64,000 nt of DNA from Actinoplanes regularis (lineage in GTDB: Bacteria; Actinomycetota; Actinomycetes; Mycobacteriales; Micromonosporaceae): positions 1-64,000 of the forward strand of contig NZ_FZNR01000025.1 of the NCBI RefSeq assembly GCF_900188005.1, written 5' to 3'. The notes beneath the pieces are model-generated. The model saw only the letters and a program-made list of their open reading frames with translations. It had not been told where the DNA came from and searched no databases. Positions 41,693 through 50,193 of the stretch are shown here, piece by piece (position 1 is the stretch's first letter; every line of letters begins with the position of its first letter). A program made the position numbers and the translations under genes.

Positions 41693-42796
41693 GTGCGAGA
41701 GGCGAAGGATACCGACGACGTCGTGGCGACCCGGATGCGGGCGTTGCACGACGGGCGGCCCGCGACGCGGTCGTTCCGGGGTGAGCTGGCCGGCGATGGC
41801 GGGCCACTGCTGTGGTCGGACATCGTTCCGGCCTGGTCGGAGATCGACGATCCGGGCGATCCCGCGCGGGGTCTCCACCGAGCCACTCGTTCCGGGGATG
41901 AAACGGGTAATTCGAGGGGTGGTGGGCGTGGTCTGTCTGGCGGATCTGACGGGACCGGTGGCCTTCCGGTGCCTTCCGGAATTCCCGGGGGCTTCGCTGC
42001 TTCCGGGGTGGGTGCCGCGGTGCCTGGGCGGCCTGCTTCGCCGGGCTGGGCGGAGCCGTTCGACGAGCGGTATGCCTGGAAGTTCGAGGAGCAGCCGGCA
42101 TCCCCGGAGCCCGCGCTTGCGGGCAAGGGCGCTTTCGGTGACGACGACGGCGGCCCGCGGAAATGGCTGCACGCCTTTGACCCCGGGCGGCCCGGTGTGC
42201 GGGCGCTGGCCGCGGTCGCGGTGGTGGTCGTGCTGGTCGCGGCGTTTCTGGCCTGGCGATCCCGGCCCCGGGTGGATCCGGTCGTGCCGGGCGGCGAGCG
42301 GACCCCGGCGGCCGCCGGAGGTGCCGGCGGCACCGGCGGCACGGACTCCCGGGTCGGTACGGCGAGCGGCGGCGTGCCGGCCGAGATCGTGGTCGCGGTC
42401 GGGGGCAAGGTGCGCCGGCCCGGGCTGGTCCGGCTGGCGCCCGGCGCCCGGGTGGCCGACGCGCTGACCGCGGCGGGCGGGGCCGAGCCGGGAGTGGATG
42501 TGGCGAGCCTCAACCTGGCTCGCAAGGTCACCGATGGCGAGCTGATCATGGTGGGGGCGCCGCCCGGGACAGTGCCGGCTCCCGGGCCGGCCGCCTCGAC
42601 CGGCGGGTTGATCAACCTCAACACCGCGACACTCGCCGACCTGGACTCGCTGCCCGGGGTCGGGCCGGTGCTGGCGCAACGGATTCTGGACGCCCGGGAC
42701 GCGCAGGGCGGTTTCCGGGCCGTCAGTGACCTGCGCAAGGTGGACGGCATCGGCGACTCCCGCTATGAGCAGCTGAAAGAGCTGGTGACGGTGTGA
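41693..42796 (+). CDS. comEA: ComEA family DNA-binding protein
   Basis: The 367-aa protein has a cytoplasmic N-terminus of about 170 residues, one membrane segment (ALAAVAVVVVLVAAFLAW), an SLBB domain (VAVGGKVRRPGLVRLAPG) and a C-terminal double helix-hairpin-helix (INLNTATLADLDSLPGVGPV ... KVDGIGDSRYEQL). ComEA binds incoming DNA at the outer face of the membrane in naturally competent bacteria. The GTG start has no ribosome binding site but lies 7 nt after CAGACT. It overlaps comEC (GTGA). The N-terminal region is longer than in Bacillus ComEA. Confidence 0.92.
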   Translation: MREAKDTDDVVATRMRALHDGRPATRSFRGELAGDGGPLLWSDIVPAWSEIDDPGDPARGLHRATRSGDETGNSRGGGRGLSGGSDGTGGLPVPSGIPGGFAASGVGAAVPGRPASPGWAEPFDERYAWKFEEQPASPEPALAGKGAFGDDDGGPRKWLHAFDPGRPGVRALAAVAVVVVLVAAFLAWRSRPRVDPVVPGGERTPAAAGGAGGTGGTDSRVGTASGGVPAEIVVAVGGKVRRPGLVRLAPGARVADALTAAGGAEPGVDVASLNLARKVTDGELIMVGAPPGTVPAPGPAASTGGLINLNTATLADLDSLPGVGPVLAQRILDARDAQGGFRAVSDLRKVDGIGDSRYEQLKELVTV

Positions 42797-45135
42797 GCCC
42801 GCCCGCACGCGCGCGGCCGGACCTGCGGCTCGCCGGGTTCATGGTGGGTGTCTGGCTCGCCGGGCTGGCCGCGCTGCATCTGTCCGCGTGGCACGGGCTG
42901 CTCGTCGGCGGTGCGGCGCTGCTCCTCGCCGGGGTCTGCGCCCTGACCGGGGCGGCGTGGGCGCGCGGGCTGCGGTGGATCGGGGTGGCGCTGGCGCTCG
43001 GGGCCGGGTGCGGGGCCGTGGCGACGGCGGCTCGGGTCAGCGTGCGGGAGGCCCGGCCGCTCGTGGCCCTCACCGAGTCCGGGGATCCGGTGCAGGTGTG
43101 GGCGGTCGTCCGCGACGACCCGCGGGCGTTGCGCGGGACGGCCGGTCCGCCGGCCTACCTGGTGGCGGTGGAGCTGGAACGGGTGCGCCGGGTGGATGGC
43201 GGGGACCCGGTCCGGCTCTCCGCGCGGGCGCTGGTGCTGAGCGGTGATCCGGGATGGCGCGGTCTGCTGCCCGGACAGCATGTGATCGCCACCGGCAAAC
43301 TGATGCCGCCGCGCCCGGGTGACCTGCGGGCGGCCGTGGTCTCGGTGCGGAAACCGCCCCGCCTGGTCGGTGCGCCGTCCTGGGCGCAGCGCGCCGCCGG
43401 GGTGCTCCGGGCCGGCCTGCAGCGGGCCTGTGAACCGTTGCCGGACGACTCCGGCGGTCTGCTGCCGGGCCTGGTCGTCGGCGACACCAGCCGGCTCGAC
43501 CCGAGCCTGGAGGCCGACTTCCAGGCCACCGGCATGACCCACCTGAACGCGGTGAGCGGCTCGAACGTCGCGATCATCCTGGGCGTCATCCTGTTCGTGG
43601 TGCGGCGGTTCGGGGCCGGCCCGGTGCTCAGCGCGGCGGTGTGCGGGGTGGCGCTGGTCGGCTTCGTGATCCTGGCGCGGCCGTCGCCGAGCGTGGTGCG
43701 TGCCGCGGCGATGGGCGCGATCGGGCTGGTCGGGCTCGCCTCCGGCCGGCCCCGGGCCGCGGTTCCGGCCCTGGCCGCGGCGGCCGCGGTGCTGCTGCTC
43801 GGTGACCCGGAGCTGGCCGCCGACGCCGGGTTCACCCTGTCGGTGCTCGCCACCGGTGGCCTGCTGCTGCTCGCGCCGGTGTGGCGGGACGCGTTGCGAG
43901 CCCGTGGCTGGCCGCCGGGCGCGGCCGAGGCCCTGGCCGTGCCGGCCGCCGCGCAGGTGGCCTGTGGCCCGGTGATCGCCGGGCTGTCCGGGACGGTCAG
44001 CCTGATCGCGGTGCCGGCCAACCTGGTCGTGGTGCCGGCCATCGCCCCGGCCACGCTGCTCGGGGTGGCCGCGGCGCTGCTCTCCGCGGTGTGGCCGGCC
44101 GGCGCCGAGTTCGCCGCCTGGTGCGGTCACTGGCCGGCCGAGTGGCTGGTGCTGGTCGCGCGGACCGGGGCACGGGTGCCCGCCGGTGCGTTGCCCTGGC
44201 CGGACGGTGTGCCCGGGGCGTTGCTGCTGGCCGGGCTCACGGTGGTGTTCCTGATCACGGCCCGGCGGGCGGTCGTCCGCCGGCTGACCGCCGTGGTGGC
44301 GGCGGGTGCGGTGCTCGGTGCGCTGCCGGTGCGCCTGCTCGCCTCCGGCTGGCCGCCGCCCGGCTGGTTGGTGGTGGCCTGCTCGGTGGGGCAGGGGGAC
44401 GCGATCGTGCTTTCGGCGGGTGGCGGGCGCGCGGTGGTGGTCGACGCCGGCCCGGAACCGGACCCGGTGGACGGGTGCCTGCGTCGGCTCGGGATCCGGC
44501 AGGTGGTGCTCTTCGTGGTCAGTCACTATCACGCGGATCACATCGGTGGGGTGGACGGGATCTTCCGGGGGCGGGCCGTGGCGCTGGTCGTCGCGCCGGA
44601 CTGGCCCGAGCCGGAGGGCGGCCGGGAACAGGTCGCGCAGGTCGCCGGGAGGGCGGGGACGCCGGCGCGGGCGGTCGGACCCGGCTGGGTCTACGAGGTG
44701 GGCGGCCTGCGGTTGGACGCGCTCGCGCCGTTGGAACCGCTGCACGGGACCAACTCGGATCCGAACAACAACTCGCTGGTGCTGCGCGCCACGCTCGCCG
44801 GGTGGACCGTGCTGCTGCTCGGCGACGCGGAGACCGAGGAGCAGAACGACCTGGTGGGGCGGCTCGGGGTGGCGGCGGTGCGGGCGGATGTGCTGAAGGT
44901 GGCACACCACGGCAGCGCGCTTCAGTCGACGGAGTTGCTGGACGCGGTGGATCCGGCGGTGGCGCTGGTCTCGGTGGGGGTGGGCAACGACTACGGTCAC
45001 CCGAACGCGTCGTTGATCGCCCGGTTGGAGAGTGACGGCGCCCGGGTGATGCGTACCGACCGATCCGGTGACGTCGCTGTGACGGTCGCCGGTGGTGGCT
45101 TGGCGGTGGCCGCGAGGGGAGCACCGGACGGATGA
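42793..45135 (+). CDS. comEC: ComEC/Rec2 DNA uptake channel protein with MBL domain
   Basis: The 780-aa integral membrane protein has an N-terminal hydrophobic region, an OB-like domain (VQVWAVVRDDPRAL), the competence core of several membrane segments (MTHLNAVSGSNVAIILGV), and a C-terminal metallo-beta-lactamase domain. That domain contains SVGQGDAIVL, HYHADHIGG (His 578, His 580, Asp 582, His 583) and VAHHGS, so the nuclease-like site is intact. It would carry single-stranded DNA across the membrane. It overlaps comEA by four bases. Many non-competent actinobacteria also carry the pair, and the role there is unclear. Confidence 0.94.
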   Translation: MSPPARARPDLRLAGFMVGVWLAGLAALHLSAWHGLLVGGAALLLAGVCALTGAAWARGLRWIGVALALGAGCGAVATAARVSVREARPLVALTESGDPVQVWAVVRDDPRALRGTAGPPAYLVAVELERVRRVDGGDPVRLSARALVLSGDPGWRGLLPGQHVIATGKLMPPRPGDLRAAVVSVRKPPRLVGAPSWAQRAAGVLRAGLQRACEPLPDDSGGLLPGLVVGDTSRLDPSLEADFQATGMTHLNAVSGSNVAIILGVILFVVRRFGAGPVLSAAVCGVALVGFVILARPSPSVVRAAAMGAIGLVGLASGRPRAAVPALAAAAAVLLLGDPELAADAGFTLSVLATGGLLLLAPVWRDALRARGWPPGAAEALAVPAAAQVACGPVIAGLSGTVSLIAVPANLVVVPAIAPATLLGVAAALLSAVWPAGAEFAAWCGHWPAEWLVLVARTGARVPAGALPWPDGVPGALLLAGLTVVFLITARRAVVRRLTAVVAAGAVLGALPVRLLASGWPPPGWLVVACSVGQGDAIVLSAGGGRAVVVDAGPEPDPVDGCLRRLGIRQVVLFVVSHYHADHIGGVDGIFRGRAVALVVAPDWPEPEGGREQVAQVAGRAGTPARAVGPGWVYEVGGLRLDALAPLEPLHGTNSDPNNNSLVLRATLAGWTVLLLGDAETEEQNDLVGRLGVAAVRADVLKVAHHGSALQSTELLDAVDPAVALVSVGVGNDYGHPNASLIARLESDGARVMRTDRSGDVAVTVAGGGLAVAARGAPDG

Positions 45136-45381
45136 TCTTTTGGCGAGCCGGGAACCAGGTCGGGAGCGACGCGACGGGCGACATGCCCGGTTCGCTCGAT
45201 ATTTTCTTATTGTACGAATCGGTCGCTCGCTCGCGGATCGTCCGGCCCGAACCGCTTCGACGTCGCAGGTCAGGGCAGGCGAAGCATGCTTGCGTGGCTA
45301 TATGTCTGGTTTCGCATTCAGTGATCGGTGCGGCTGCGCCAAAGAGTGAGCCTCGCCGGACTGTCGGTCGGACGTGCGACG
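45136..45381. other. Intergenic region with an AT-rich patch before holA
   Basis: These 246 bases have no supportable gene. A patch at 45199-45221 (GATATTTTCTTATTGTACG) is unusually AT-rich for this chromosome, and AAGCATGCTT (45282-45291) is a 10-bp palindrome. Either could be a regulatory site. An open frame at 45132-45434 runs into holA in another frame and has no homology signal. Confidence 0.4.
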
Positions 45382-46365
45382 ATGTCGGGCGTGAACGCCG
45401 CGCCACCACCCTCGTTGCTGCTCGTCCAAGGTGATGAGGAACTGCTCGCCGCCCGTGCCGTCGCCGCGGCGGTGGAGGCGGCCCGAGCCGCCGACCCCGG
45501 CGCGGATGTCCGGGACTACGAAGCCGGCCAGCTCGCCGCCGGCGAGGTCGCCGAGATGCTCAGCCCGTCACTGTTCGGCGGGCACCGGGTGCTGGCGCTG
45601 CGCAACGGCCAGGACGCGCGCAAGGAACTCGCCGCCGCCCTGCTGGCGTATGCGAAGAGTCCCGACCCGGACGTCACGCTGATCGTCACCCACCTGGGCG
45701 GGGCCAAGGGCAAGGCGTTCGCCGACGGCCTGCGCAAAGCCGGCGCCACCGTCATCCCGGCGATGAAACTCAAGAACGACCGGGAGCGCATCGGCTTCGT
45801 CCGCGACGAGTTCCGCCGGGCCGGCGGCCGATGCGACGAGGCGGCCGCGTCCGCGCTGCTCGCCGCCGTCGGCAACGACCTGCGGGAGATCGCCGCGGCC
45901 TGCTCGCAACTGCTCGCCGACACCGACGGCAAGGTGACCGAGGCGGTGGTGGCCCGCTACTACAAGGGACGGGCCGAGGTCAGCGGCTTCACGGTGGCGG
46001 ACGCCGCGATGATCGGCGACCTGCCGGGCGCGCTCGAGGCGCTGCGCTGGGCGCTGCACGTCGGCGTCGATCCGGTGCCGATCTCGGATGCCCTGGCGGA
46101 CGGCGTGCGGACCGTGGCGCGGGTGGCGTCGGCCGGCAAGGGGAATCCGTACCAGTTGGCCAGCACGCTCGGCATGCCGGCCTGGAAGATCCAGAAGGCA
46201 CAGGAGCGCAGCCGCGGCTGGACGCCCGAGGGCCTGGTCGACGCGATGCGCGCGGCCGCCGACTGCAACGCGGCGGTCAAGGGCGGTGCCGAGGATCGTG
46301 GGTACGCGTTGGAGCGGGCCGTCTCCGCGGTCGCGGCGGCACGGCGAGGCGGTGGAGTTCGATGA
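45382..46365 (+). CDS. holA: DNA polymerase III subunit delta
   Basis: The 327-aa delta subunit loads the beta clamp in the clamp-loader complex. Its AAA+-like N-terminus shows PSLLLVQGDEELLAARAV and the absence of an intact Walker A, as expected for delta. GNDLREIAAACSQLLAD and NPYQLASTLGMPAWKIQKAQ are family motifs of the middle and C-terminal domains. The comEC-holA-rpsT order is standard. ATG 45382 is chosen from the family's usual N-terminus; no ribosome binding site is visible, and a GTG at 45391 is also possible. Confidence 0.94.
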   Translation: MSGVNAAPPPSLLLVQGDEELLAARAVAAAVEAARAADPGADVRDYEAGQLAAGEVAEMLSPSLFGGHRVLALRNGQDARKELAAALLAYAKSPDPDVTLIVTHLGGAKGKAFADGLRKAGATVIPAMKLKNDRERIGFVRDEFRRAGGRCDEAAASALLAAVGNDLREIAAACSQLLADTDGKVTEAVVARYYKGRAEVSGFTVADAAMIGDLPGALEALRWALHVGVDPVPISDALADGVRTVARVASAGKGNPYQLASTLGMPAWKIQKAQERSRGWTPEGLVDAMRAAADCNAAVKGGAEDRGYALERAVSAVAAARRGGGVR

Positions 46366-46979
46366 CCCGGACGGTTCGGTCCCGGCGGGCGGGCGCGGCA
46401 CATCAGCCGCTGTACGCCCGGATGCTGCGCCTGCGCCATCTCAGCCCGGGCGGGCTGCTCTGCTTCGTCTTCCTGGAGGGCGCGGTCGCGCTCGGCGCCC
46501 TGCTCGCCCTGGCCGAGCTGGTGAGCTGGTGGGGTGTGCTGGTGCTGCCGATGGCGGTGGCGGCGATGGTGAAGTTCAACGACCTGGTGGCCGGGTGGCT
46601 GACCCCGCCGGCGGCGGAGCCGGTCGCGGCCCGGGCTGCGGTGCACCGGCCCGAGCTGGTCGAGCGGCACACCCATCGGCCCCGGACCGGCGGGCACGCG
46701 GAGGACTGGCCGCCGCCGCGGGCGGCGTCGCCGGCGCCGCCGCCGGTGGAAACCGGGGCACGGTCGACCGGGGTGGTCTGGTTCCCCCAGGAGAACGGGT
46801 ACGGGCGGTCGGGGCGAGCGGTCGAGGCGCCACCGGAGGCTCGATTCCCGGCGGGGGCTGAGCAGCAGCAGCCGATGGGGCCGGTGGTGAACACCGCGCC
46901 GGTGCGGCGGCCGTGGACGGAGGACCTCGACGTGCGGCAGCAGATGGCGCGGCAGTCCGCGATGCGGCGCTACGAGTAG
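46362..46979 (+). CDS. Hypothetical membrane protein, 205 aa
   Basis: The product has two adjacent hydrophobic segments near residues 30-48 and 52-72 (LLCFVFLEGAVALGALLALAEL and WGVLVLPMAVAAMVKFNDLV). A Pro/Arg-rich cytoplasmic tail follows, ending RPWTEDLDVRQQMARQSAMRRYE. The end motif LDVRQQMARQSAMRRYE looks conserved rather than random. Function is unknown. The ATG overlaps the holA stop (ATGA), so it is in the holA transcript. A hairpin terminator follows. Confidence 0.8.
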   Translation: MTRTVRSRRAGAAHQPLYARMLRLRHLSPGGLLCFVFLEGAVALGALLALAELVSWWGVLVLPMAVAAMVKFNDLVAGWLTPPAAEPVAARAAVHRPELVERHTHRPRTGGHAEDWPPPRAASPAPPPVETGARSTGVVWFPQENGYGRSGRAVEAPPEARFPAGAEQQQPMGPVVNTAPVRRPWTEDLDVRQQMARQSAMRRYE

Positions 46980-47002
46980 TCGGCTGCGCTGTACGGTTCG
47001 CT

Positions 47003-47029
47003 GAAGGGTCTCCGTGACGGGGACCCTTT
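47003..47029 (+). terminator. Terminator after the holA operon
   Basis: AAGGGTCTCC and GGGGACCCTT pair with a short CGTGA loop region and are followed by TTCC. It lies about 24 bases after the stop of the hypothetical membrane protein gene. Confidence 0.65.
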
Positions 47030-47096
47030 CCGGCGGTGGGAGCGGGACGCGTAACCGCGGGCGAGCAGGCGTAGGTCGTACCCCTGAATGAAAACG

Positions 47097-47144
47097 AACC
47101 GGGCACCGCGTGGACCGTGAGGGTCCCGCGATGCCCGGTTTTTG
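47097..47144. terminator. Bidirectional terminator between convergent genes
   Basis: ACCGGGCACCGCG and CGCGATGCCCGGT form a long stem. Plus-strand transcripts meet TTTTT after it, and minus-strand transcripts meet CGTTTT. It serves the end of rpsT on the minus strand and back-stops the holA operon on the plus strand. Confidence 0.75.
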
Positions 47145-47211
47145 CTCGTTCTGCCCGCCCGCCGGCGGGCGGAGCCAGCGGCCGTGCGGCCGCCGATTTG
47201 ATCCGAGAGGA

Positions 47212-47478
47212 TCAGGCGGACAGCGAGGCGATCTTCTTAGCGATGGCCGACTTACGGTTGGCCGCCTGGTTCTTGTGGATGACGCCCTTGCTGACAGCCT
47301 TGTCCAGCTGACGCGAGGCGTCACGCAGCAGGGCGGTCGCCGTCTCGACGTTGCCCGTGTCGCTCGCCTCGTGGAGCTTGCGGATCACGGTCTTCAGCGA
47401 CGACTTGACCGACTTGTTGCGCAGACGGGCCTTCTCGTTCTGCCGGTTGCGCTTGATCTGGGACTTGATGTTCGCCAC
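47212..47478 (-). CDS. rpsT: 30S ribosomal protein S20
   Basis: The 88-aa basic helical protein starts MANIKSQIKRNRQNEKARLR and ends KGVIHKNQAANRKSAIAKKI, the full S20 pattern. It binds the 5' domain of 16S rRNA. GTG is the start codon. It lies opposite the holA operon as in other actinobacteria. The 190 bases upstream, before the kinase gene, probably hold its promoter, but I cannot fix the hexamers. Confidence 0.97.
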   Translation of the reverse strand: MANIKSQIKRNRQNEKARLRNKSVKSSLKTVIRKLHEASDTGNVETATALLRDASRQLDKAVSKGVIHKNQAANRKSAIAKKIASLSA

Positions 47479-47668
47479 GCGACAGCCTTGTCCTGACTAG
47501 TTCGGAAAATGGTCTCAACGAATGGGTACCGCGCGGCCGTCTCACCCGGCCAGGCCGGTACAGGAAACAACAGCGTGTCACCACACGCGAGGTATCAGAT
47601 TACCAGCACGCCTCCGAGCCGCCAAAACGGCTCCGCTGCCCGCGCCCGATCACGCGGCGGCCGCGTGG

Positions 47669-48673
47669 TCAGCGGCGGAGCCAGCGGCGCTTCTCGGGCG
47701 TGGTGTCCCAGCCCCGGCGCTCGGCGAGCCAGGCGAGCGCCTGCAGGCCGCTGAAACGCTGGTGCTGGCGGCTGTGCGGGGAGGCACTGCTCGGCCCTCC
47801 GCCGGCCCTGACCAGCCAATACCCGGAGAGCGCCGCCAACGCGCCGTCCACACCCTCGTCCGGCGCTCCCCAGGCCCGCAGCACCGCGTCCGTCTCCAGG
47901 CCGCTGGCGTACGCGCTGACCAGCAGTGTGACCGTGTCGAACCAGGGCGCGCCGAGACACGGCCAGGTCCAGTCGCAGAGCCAGGCCCGGCCGTCCCGGT
48001 CGATCAGCACGTTGTCCAGTCGCAGATCACCGTGCAGCATCCCGTCCCCGGCGGCCAGTTCGGGCAGTGCGCGTTCCAGCCCGGCCAGCTCGGACAGCCG
48101 GCTGGGCGCGATCGTCTGCCGGGCCGGCTCCGGCATCGGCTCGCGGCGCTTGGCGATCAGCGACCACCAGGACATCTCGTCGCGCAGGATCCGCGGCAGG
48201 CTGGGCAGGCCGGCGGCGAGCAGCTGTGGGGACGGGTAGGCGAGCGCGGTGGCCGCGGCCGACCAGGTGCGCAGGGTGGTGTCGAGATCGGCCTGGGACC
48301 AGGGGAGTGCCGGGAGGCGGCCGTCGACCGTCTCCAGGCACAGCACGAACCAATCAGATTCGGTCATCGTCCAGAGCGGGCGGGCGGCTGTCACCTCCGG
48401 TGGCAGAGCCGCGGTGATGGCGGCCTCCCGGGCGTACCACTGGGAGGTGGGGTCGCTCAGCGCTGCCGCCTTCACGAACGCGCTGGTCCCGGCCTCGGTC
48501 TGGACGACAGCGGCGAAGGCCCGGGTGAACCCGCCGCCGGCGCTGCGCGCGGCGGAGACCGGGGCGCCGAGGTGCGCGGCGATCGCTTCGCGCACGGTTG
48601 CCGGCAGATCAGACCACTGTGGGCGTACGGCGGTGGAGTCGTACGGAACGTCGGGCAGGGTGATCGGCCGCAT
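47669..48673 (-). CDS. Aminoglycoside phosphotransferase (APH)-family kinase
   Basis: The 334-aa protein has the APH/choline kinase fold. The catalytic loop is MLHGDLRLDNVLID and the metal-binding aspartate is in WLCDWTWPCLGAPWFD. The N-lobe has GGGFTRAFAAVVQTEAG and SAFVKAAALSD (the ATP-binding lysine in FVKA). These genes are common in actinobacteria, and most have no proven substrate, so I do not call antibiotic resistance. It is transcribed toward rpsT. Confidence 0.88.
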   Translation of the reverse strand: MRPITLPDVPYDSTAVRPQWSDLPATVREAIAAHLGAPVSAARSAGGGFTRAFAAVVQTEAGTSAFVKAAALSDPTSQWYAREAAITAALPPEVTAARPLWTMTESDWFVLCLETVDGRLPALPWSQADLDTTLRTWSAAATALAYPSPQLLAAGLPSLPRILRDEMSWWSLIAKRREPMPEPARQTIAPSRLSELAGLERALPELAAGDGMLHGDLRLDNVLIDRDGRAWLCDWTWPCLGAPWFDTVTLLVSAYASGLETDAVLRAWGAPDEGVDGALAALSGYWLVRAGGGPSSASPHSRQHQRFSGLQALAWLAERRGWDTTPEKRRWLRR

Positions 48674-48756
48674 GAGCCCATCCTGCCGTCGGTGACCGGA
48701 CCTGCTGCGACCGTGTCGCCGGAAAACTGTCGTACGGCACTGGCAGGATCGCGTGC

Positions 48757-49290
48757 ATGCGAACCGACGATTTCTGGGCGGTCATCGACCGCGCGACCGC
48801 CTCGCGGCCGGCGTCCCCCGCCGAGGTGGCCGAGCGCGCCGTCGCCGATCTGGCCACGCGCGATCCGGAGGAGATCGTCGCCTGGGGCCGCCACCTGGAC
48901 AAGGTGATGGTGGCCTCCGGGACGGAGGACCTCTGGGCCGCGGCCTACCTGATCAACAGCGGCGCCGACGAGGCGGGCTTCGACGCCTTCCGGGGCTGGC
49001 TGATCGCGCACGGGCGGAAAGCGGTGGCCGCCGCGGTCCAGTCACCCGACGTGCTGGCCAACGTGGTGGTGATCAAGGAGGCGGCGAGCACCGGCGCGGT
49101 GTTCGAGGCGGAGGAGGTGCTGGGTATCGCGGCCCAGGCCTATGCGCGGGCCACCGGTGAGCCGCTGCCGGCCGATGAGCGACCACGGACCCGGCCGGAG
49201 GTGGCCGACCTGTGGGACTTCGACGACGAGGACGAGATGCGGCGCCGGCTGCCGCGGCTGTCCGCCCTGTTCCTGGAGCCCCCGGACTGA
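48757..49290 (+). CDS. DUF4240 domain protein
   Basis: The 177-aa soluble protein starts MRTDDFWAVIDRATASR and has the DUF4240 pattern, with DLWAAAYLINSGADEAGFDAFRGWLIAHGR in the centre and an acidic LWDFDDEDEMRRRLPRLSALF end. The function of this domain is unknown. It is divergent from the kinase gene with 83 bases between. A CAGGAT hexamer 7 nt before the ATG may be a -10 for a leaderless mRNA. Confidence 0.82.
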   Translation: MRTDDFWAVIDRATASRPASPAEVAERAVADLATRDPEEIVAWGRHLDKVMVASGTEDLWAAAYLINSGADEAGFDAFRGWLIAHGRKAVAAAVQSPDVLANVVVIKEAASTGAVFEAEEVLGIAAQAYARATGEPLPADERPRTRPEVADLWDFDDEDEMRRRLPRLSALFLEPPD

Positions 49291-49363
49291 TCCGGCAGGC
49301 CGTGCCGGCCACGGGCTGGGAACCGGTTTGGGTAGGGCGACGGCGGTTGGTGAGACTCGGGGC

Positions 49364-50095
49364 ATGAGCGAGCTTGCGAGCGAATCGGTCGGCGGCGGCA
49401 TGAGCGCGCCTGGAGCAGTCGTCGCGGTCAGCCGGAACGACGCCTACACGTTCACTAAGCCGAACCGGGACGAGATCGTCCTGGTGGCGGGCCTGGGTGT
49501 GGAGGGGGACATCCACGCCGGGGTCAACGTGCGGCATCGGAGCCGGGTGCGGGCGGATCCGAGCCAGCCGAACCTGCGTCAGGTGCACCTGATCCAGGCC
49601 GAGCTCTTCGACGAGGTGGCGGGGAAGGGCTTCGACGTGCCCGCCGGCGGCATCGGGGAGAACGTCACGACCCGGGGGATCGACCTGCTCGCCCTGCCAC
49701 GCGGCACGGTCCTGCGCTTCGGCCCGCGCAAGAGCGCGGGCGCGGCCGGGAATGGTGCCGACCCGGTGCGTGCCGTCCTGGTGGCGGCCGCGGCGGCGGA
49801 GCTGGACGAGCCCACGGCCCGAGCGGCGGCGGCGGTCGCGGCGGTCGTGGAGCGGGATCCCGGGGAGGACGCGCGGCCGGCGGTGGTCCTGGCGGGGCTG
49901 CGGAATCCGTGCGCGCAGATCAACGGATTCCGGCCGGGGCTGCTGAAGGAGGTGCTCGGGCAGGACGAGGACGGGAACGTCGTGCGCAGGGCCGGCGTGA
50001 TGGCCGTTGTGCTGCACGGTGGGACGGTTCGTCCCGGGGATCCGGTTGCCGTCGAGCTTCCGCCGGGTCCGCATGAGCCGCTCGAACGGGTGTGA
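49364..50095 (+). CDS. MOSC domain protein
   Basis: The 243-aa protein has a MOSC domain, related to the C-terminus of molybdenum cofactor sulfurase. Visible motifs are GLGVEGDIHAG, PNLRQVHLIQAELFDE, GGIGENVTTRGIDLL and the family cysteine in LRNPCAQI. MOSC proteins handle sulfur for metal-sulfur cofactors. The target is unknown. The N-terminus MSELASES is encoded by the repeated element also found before folC. An in-frame ATG at 49400 (MSAPGAVV) would remove it. GAGACT 6 nt before 49364 may be a -10 for a leaderless mRNA. Confidence 0.88.
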   Translation: MSELASESVGGGMSAPGAVVAVSRNDAYTFTKPNRDEIVLVAGLGVEGDIHAGVNVRHRSRVRADPSQPNLRQVHLIQAELFDEVAGKGFDVPAGGIGENVTTRGIDLLALPRGTVLRFGPRKSAGAAGNGADPVRAVLVAAAAAELDEPTARAAAAVAAVVERDPGEDARPAVVLAGLRNPCAQINGFRPGLLKEVLGQDEDGNVVRRAGVMAVVLHGGTVRPGDPVAVELPPGPHEPLERV

Positions 50096-50102
50096 TCGGA
50101 CT

Positions 50103-50131
50103 TGCCCATCCGGGCGTGGGACGATAGGGCT
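50103..50131 (+). promoter_or_regulatory. Promoter of lepA
   Basis: TTGCCC (50103-50108) and TAGGGC (50126-50131) with a 17-bp spacer form a good housekeeping promoter. It would give a leader of about 56 nt before the lepA GTG. A frame starting at ATG 50133 would lie upstream of the transcript start. Confidence 0.55.
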
Positions 50132-50193
50132 ATGCCGGCGGGCAAGCCGGCCGCGCAGAACCCGACCAGCAAGCCCGAGAAGAACGGACGACC

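Noticed and set aside
45132..45434. 100-aa frame overlapping comEC and holA
   Set aside because: It overlaps the start of comEC's stop by four bases, which looks like coupling, but it runs 50 bases into holA in another frame and shows no domain or composition of a real protein.
47669..48673. Aminoglycoside resistance gene
   Set aside because: Only the APH fold and catalytic motifs are seen. Such proteins in actinobacteria mostly act on other or unknown substrates, and no resistance context exists.
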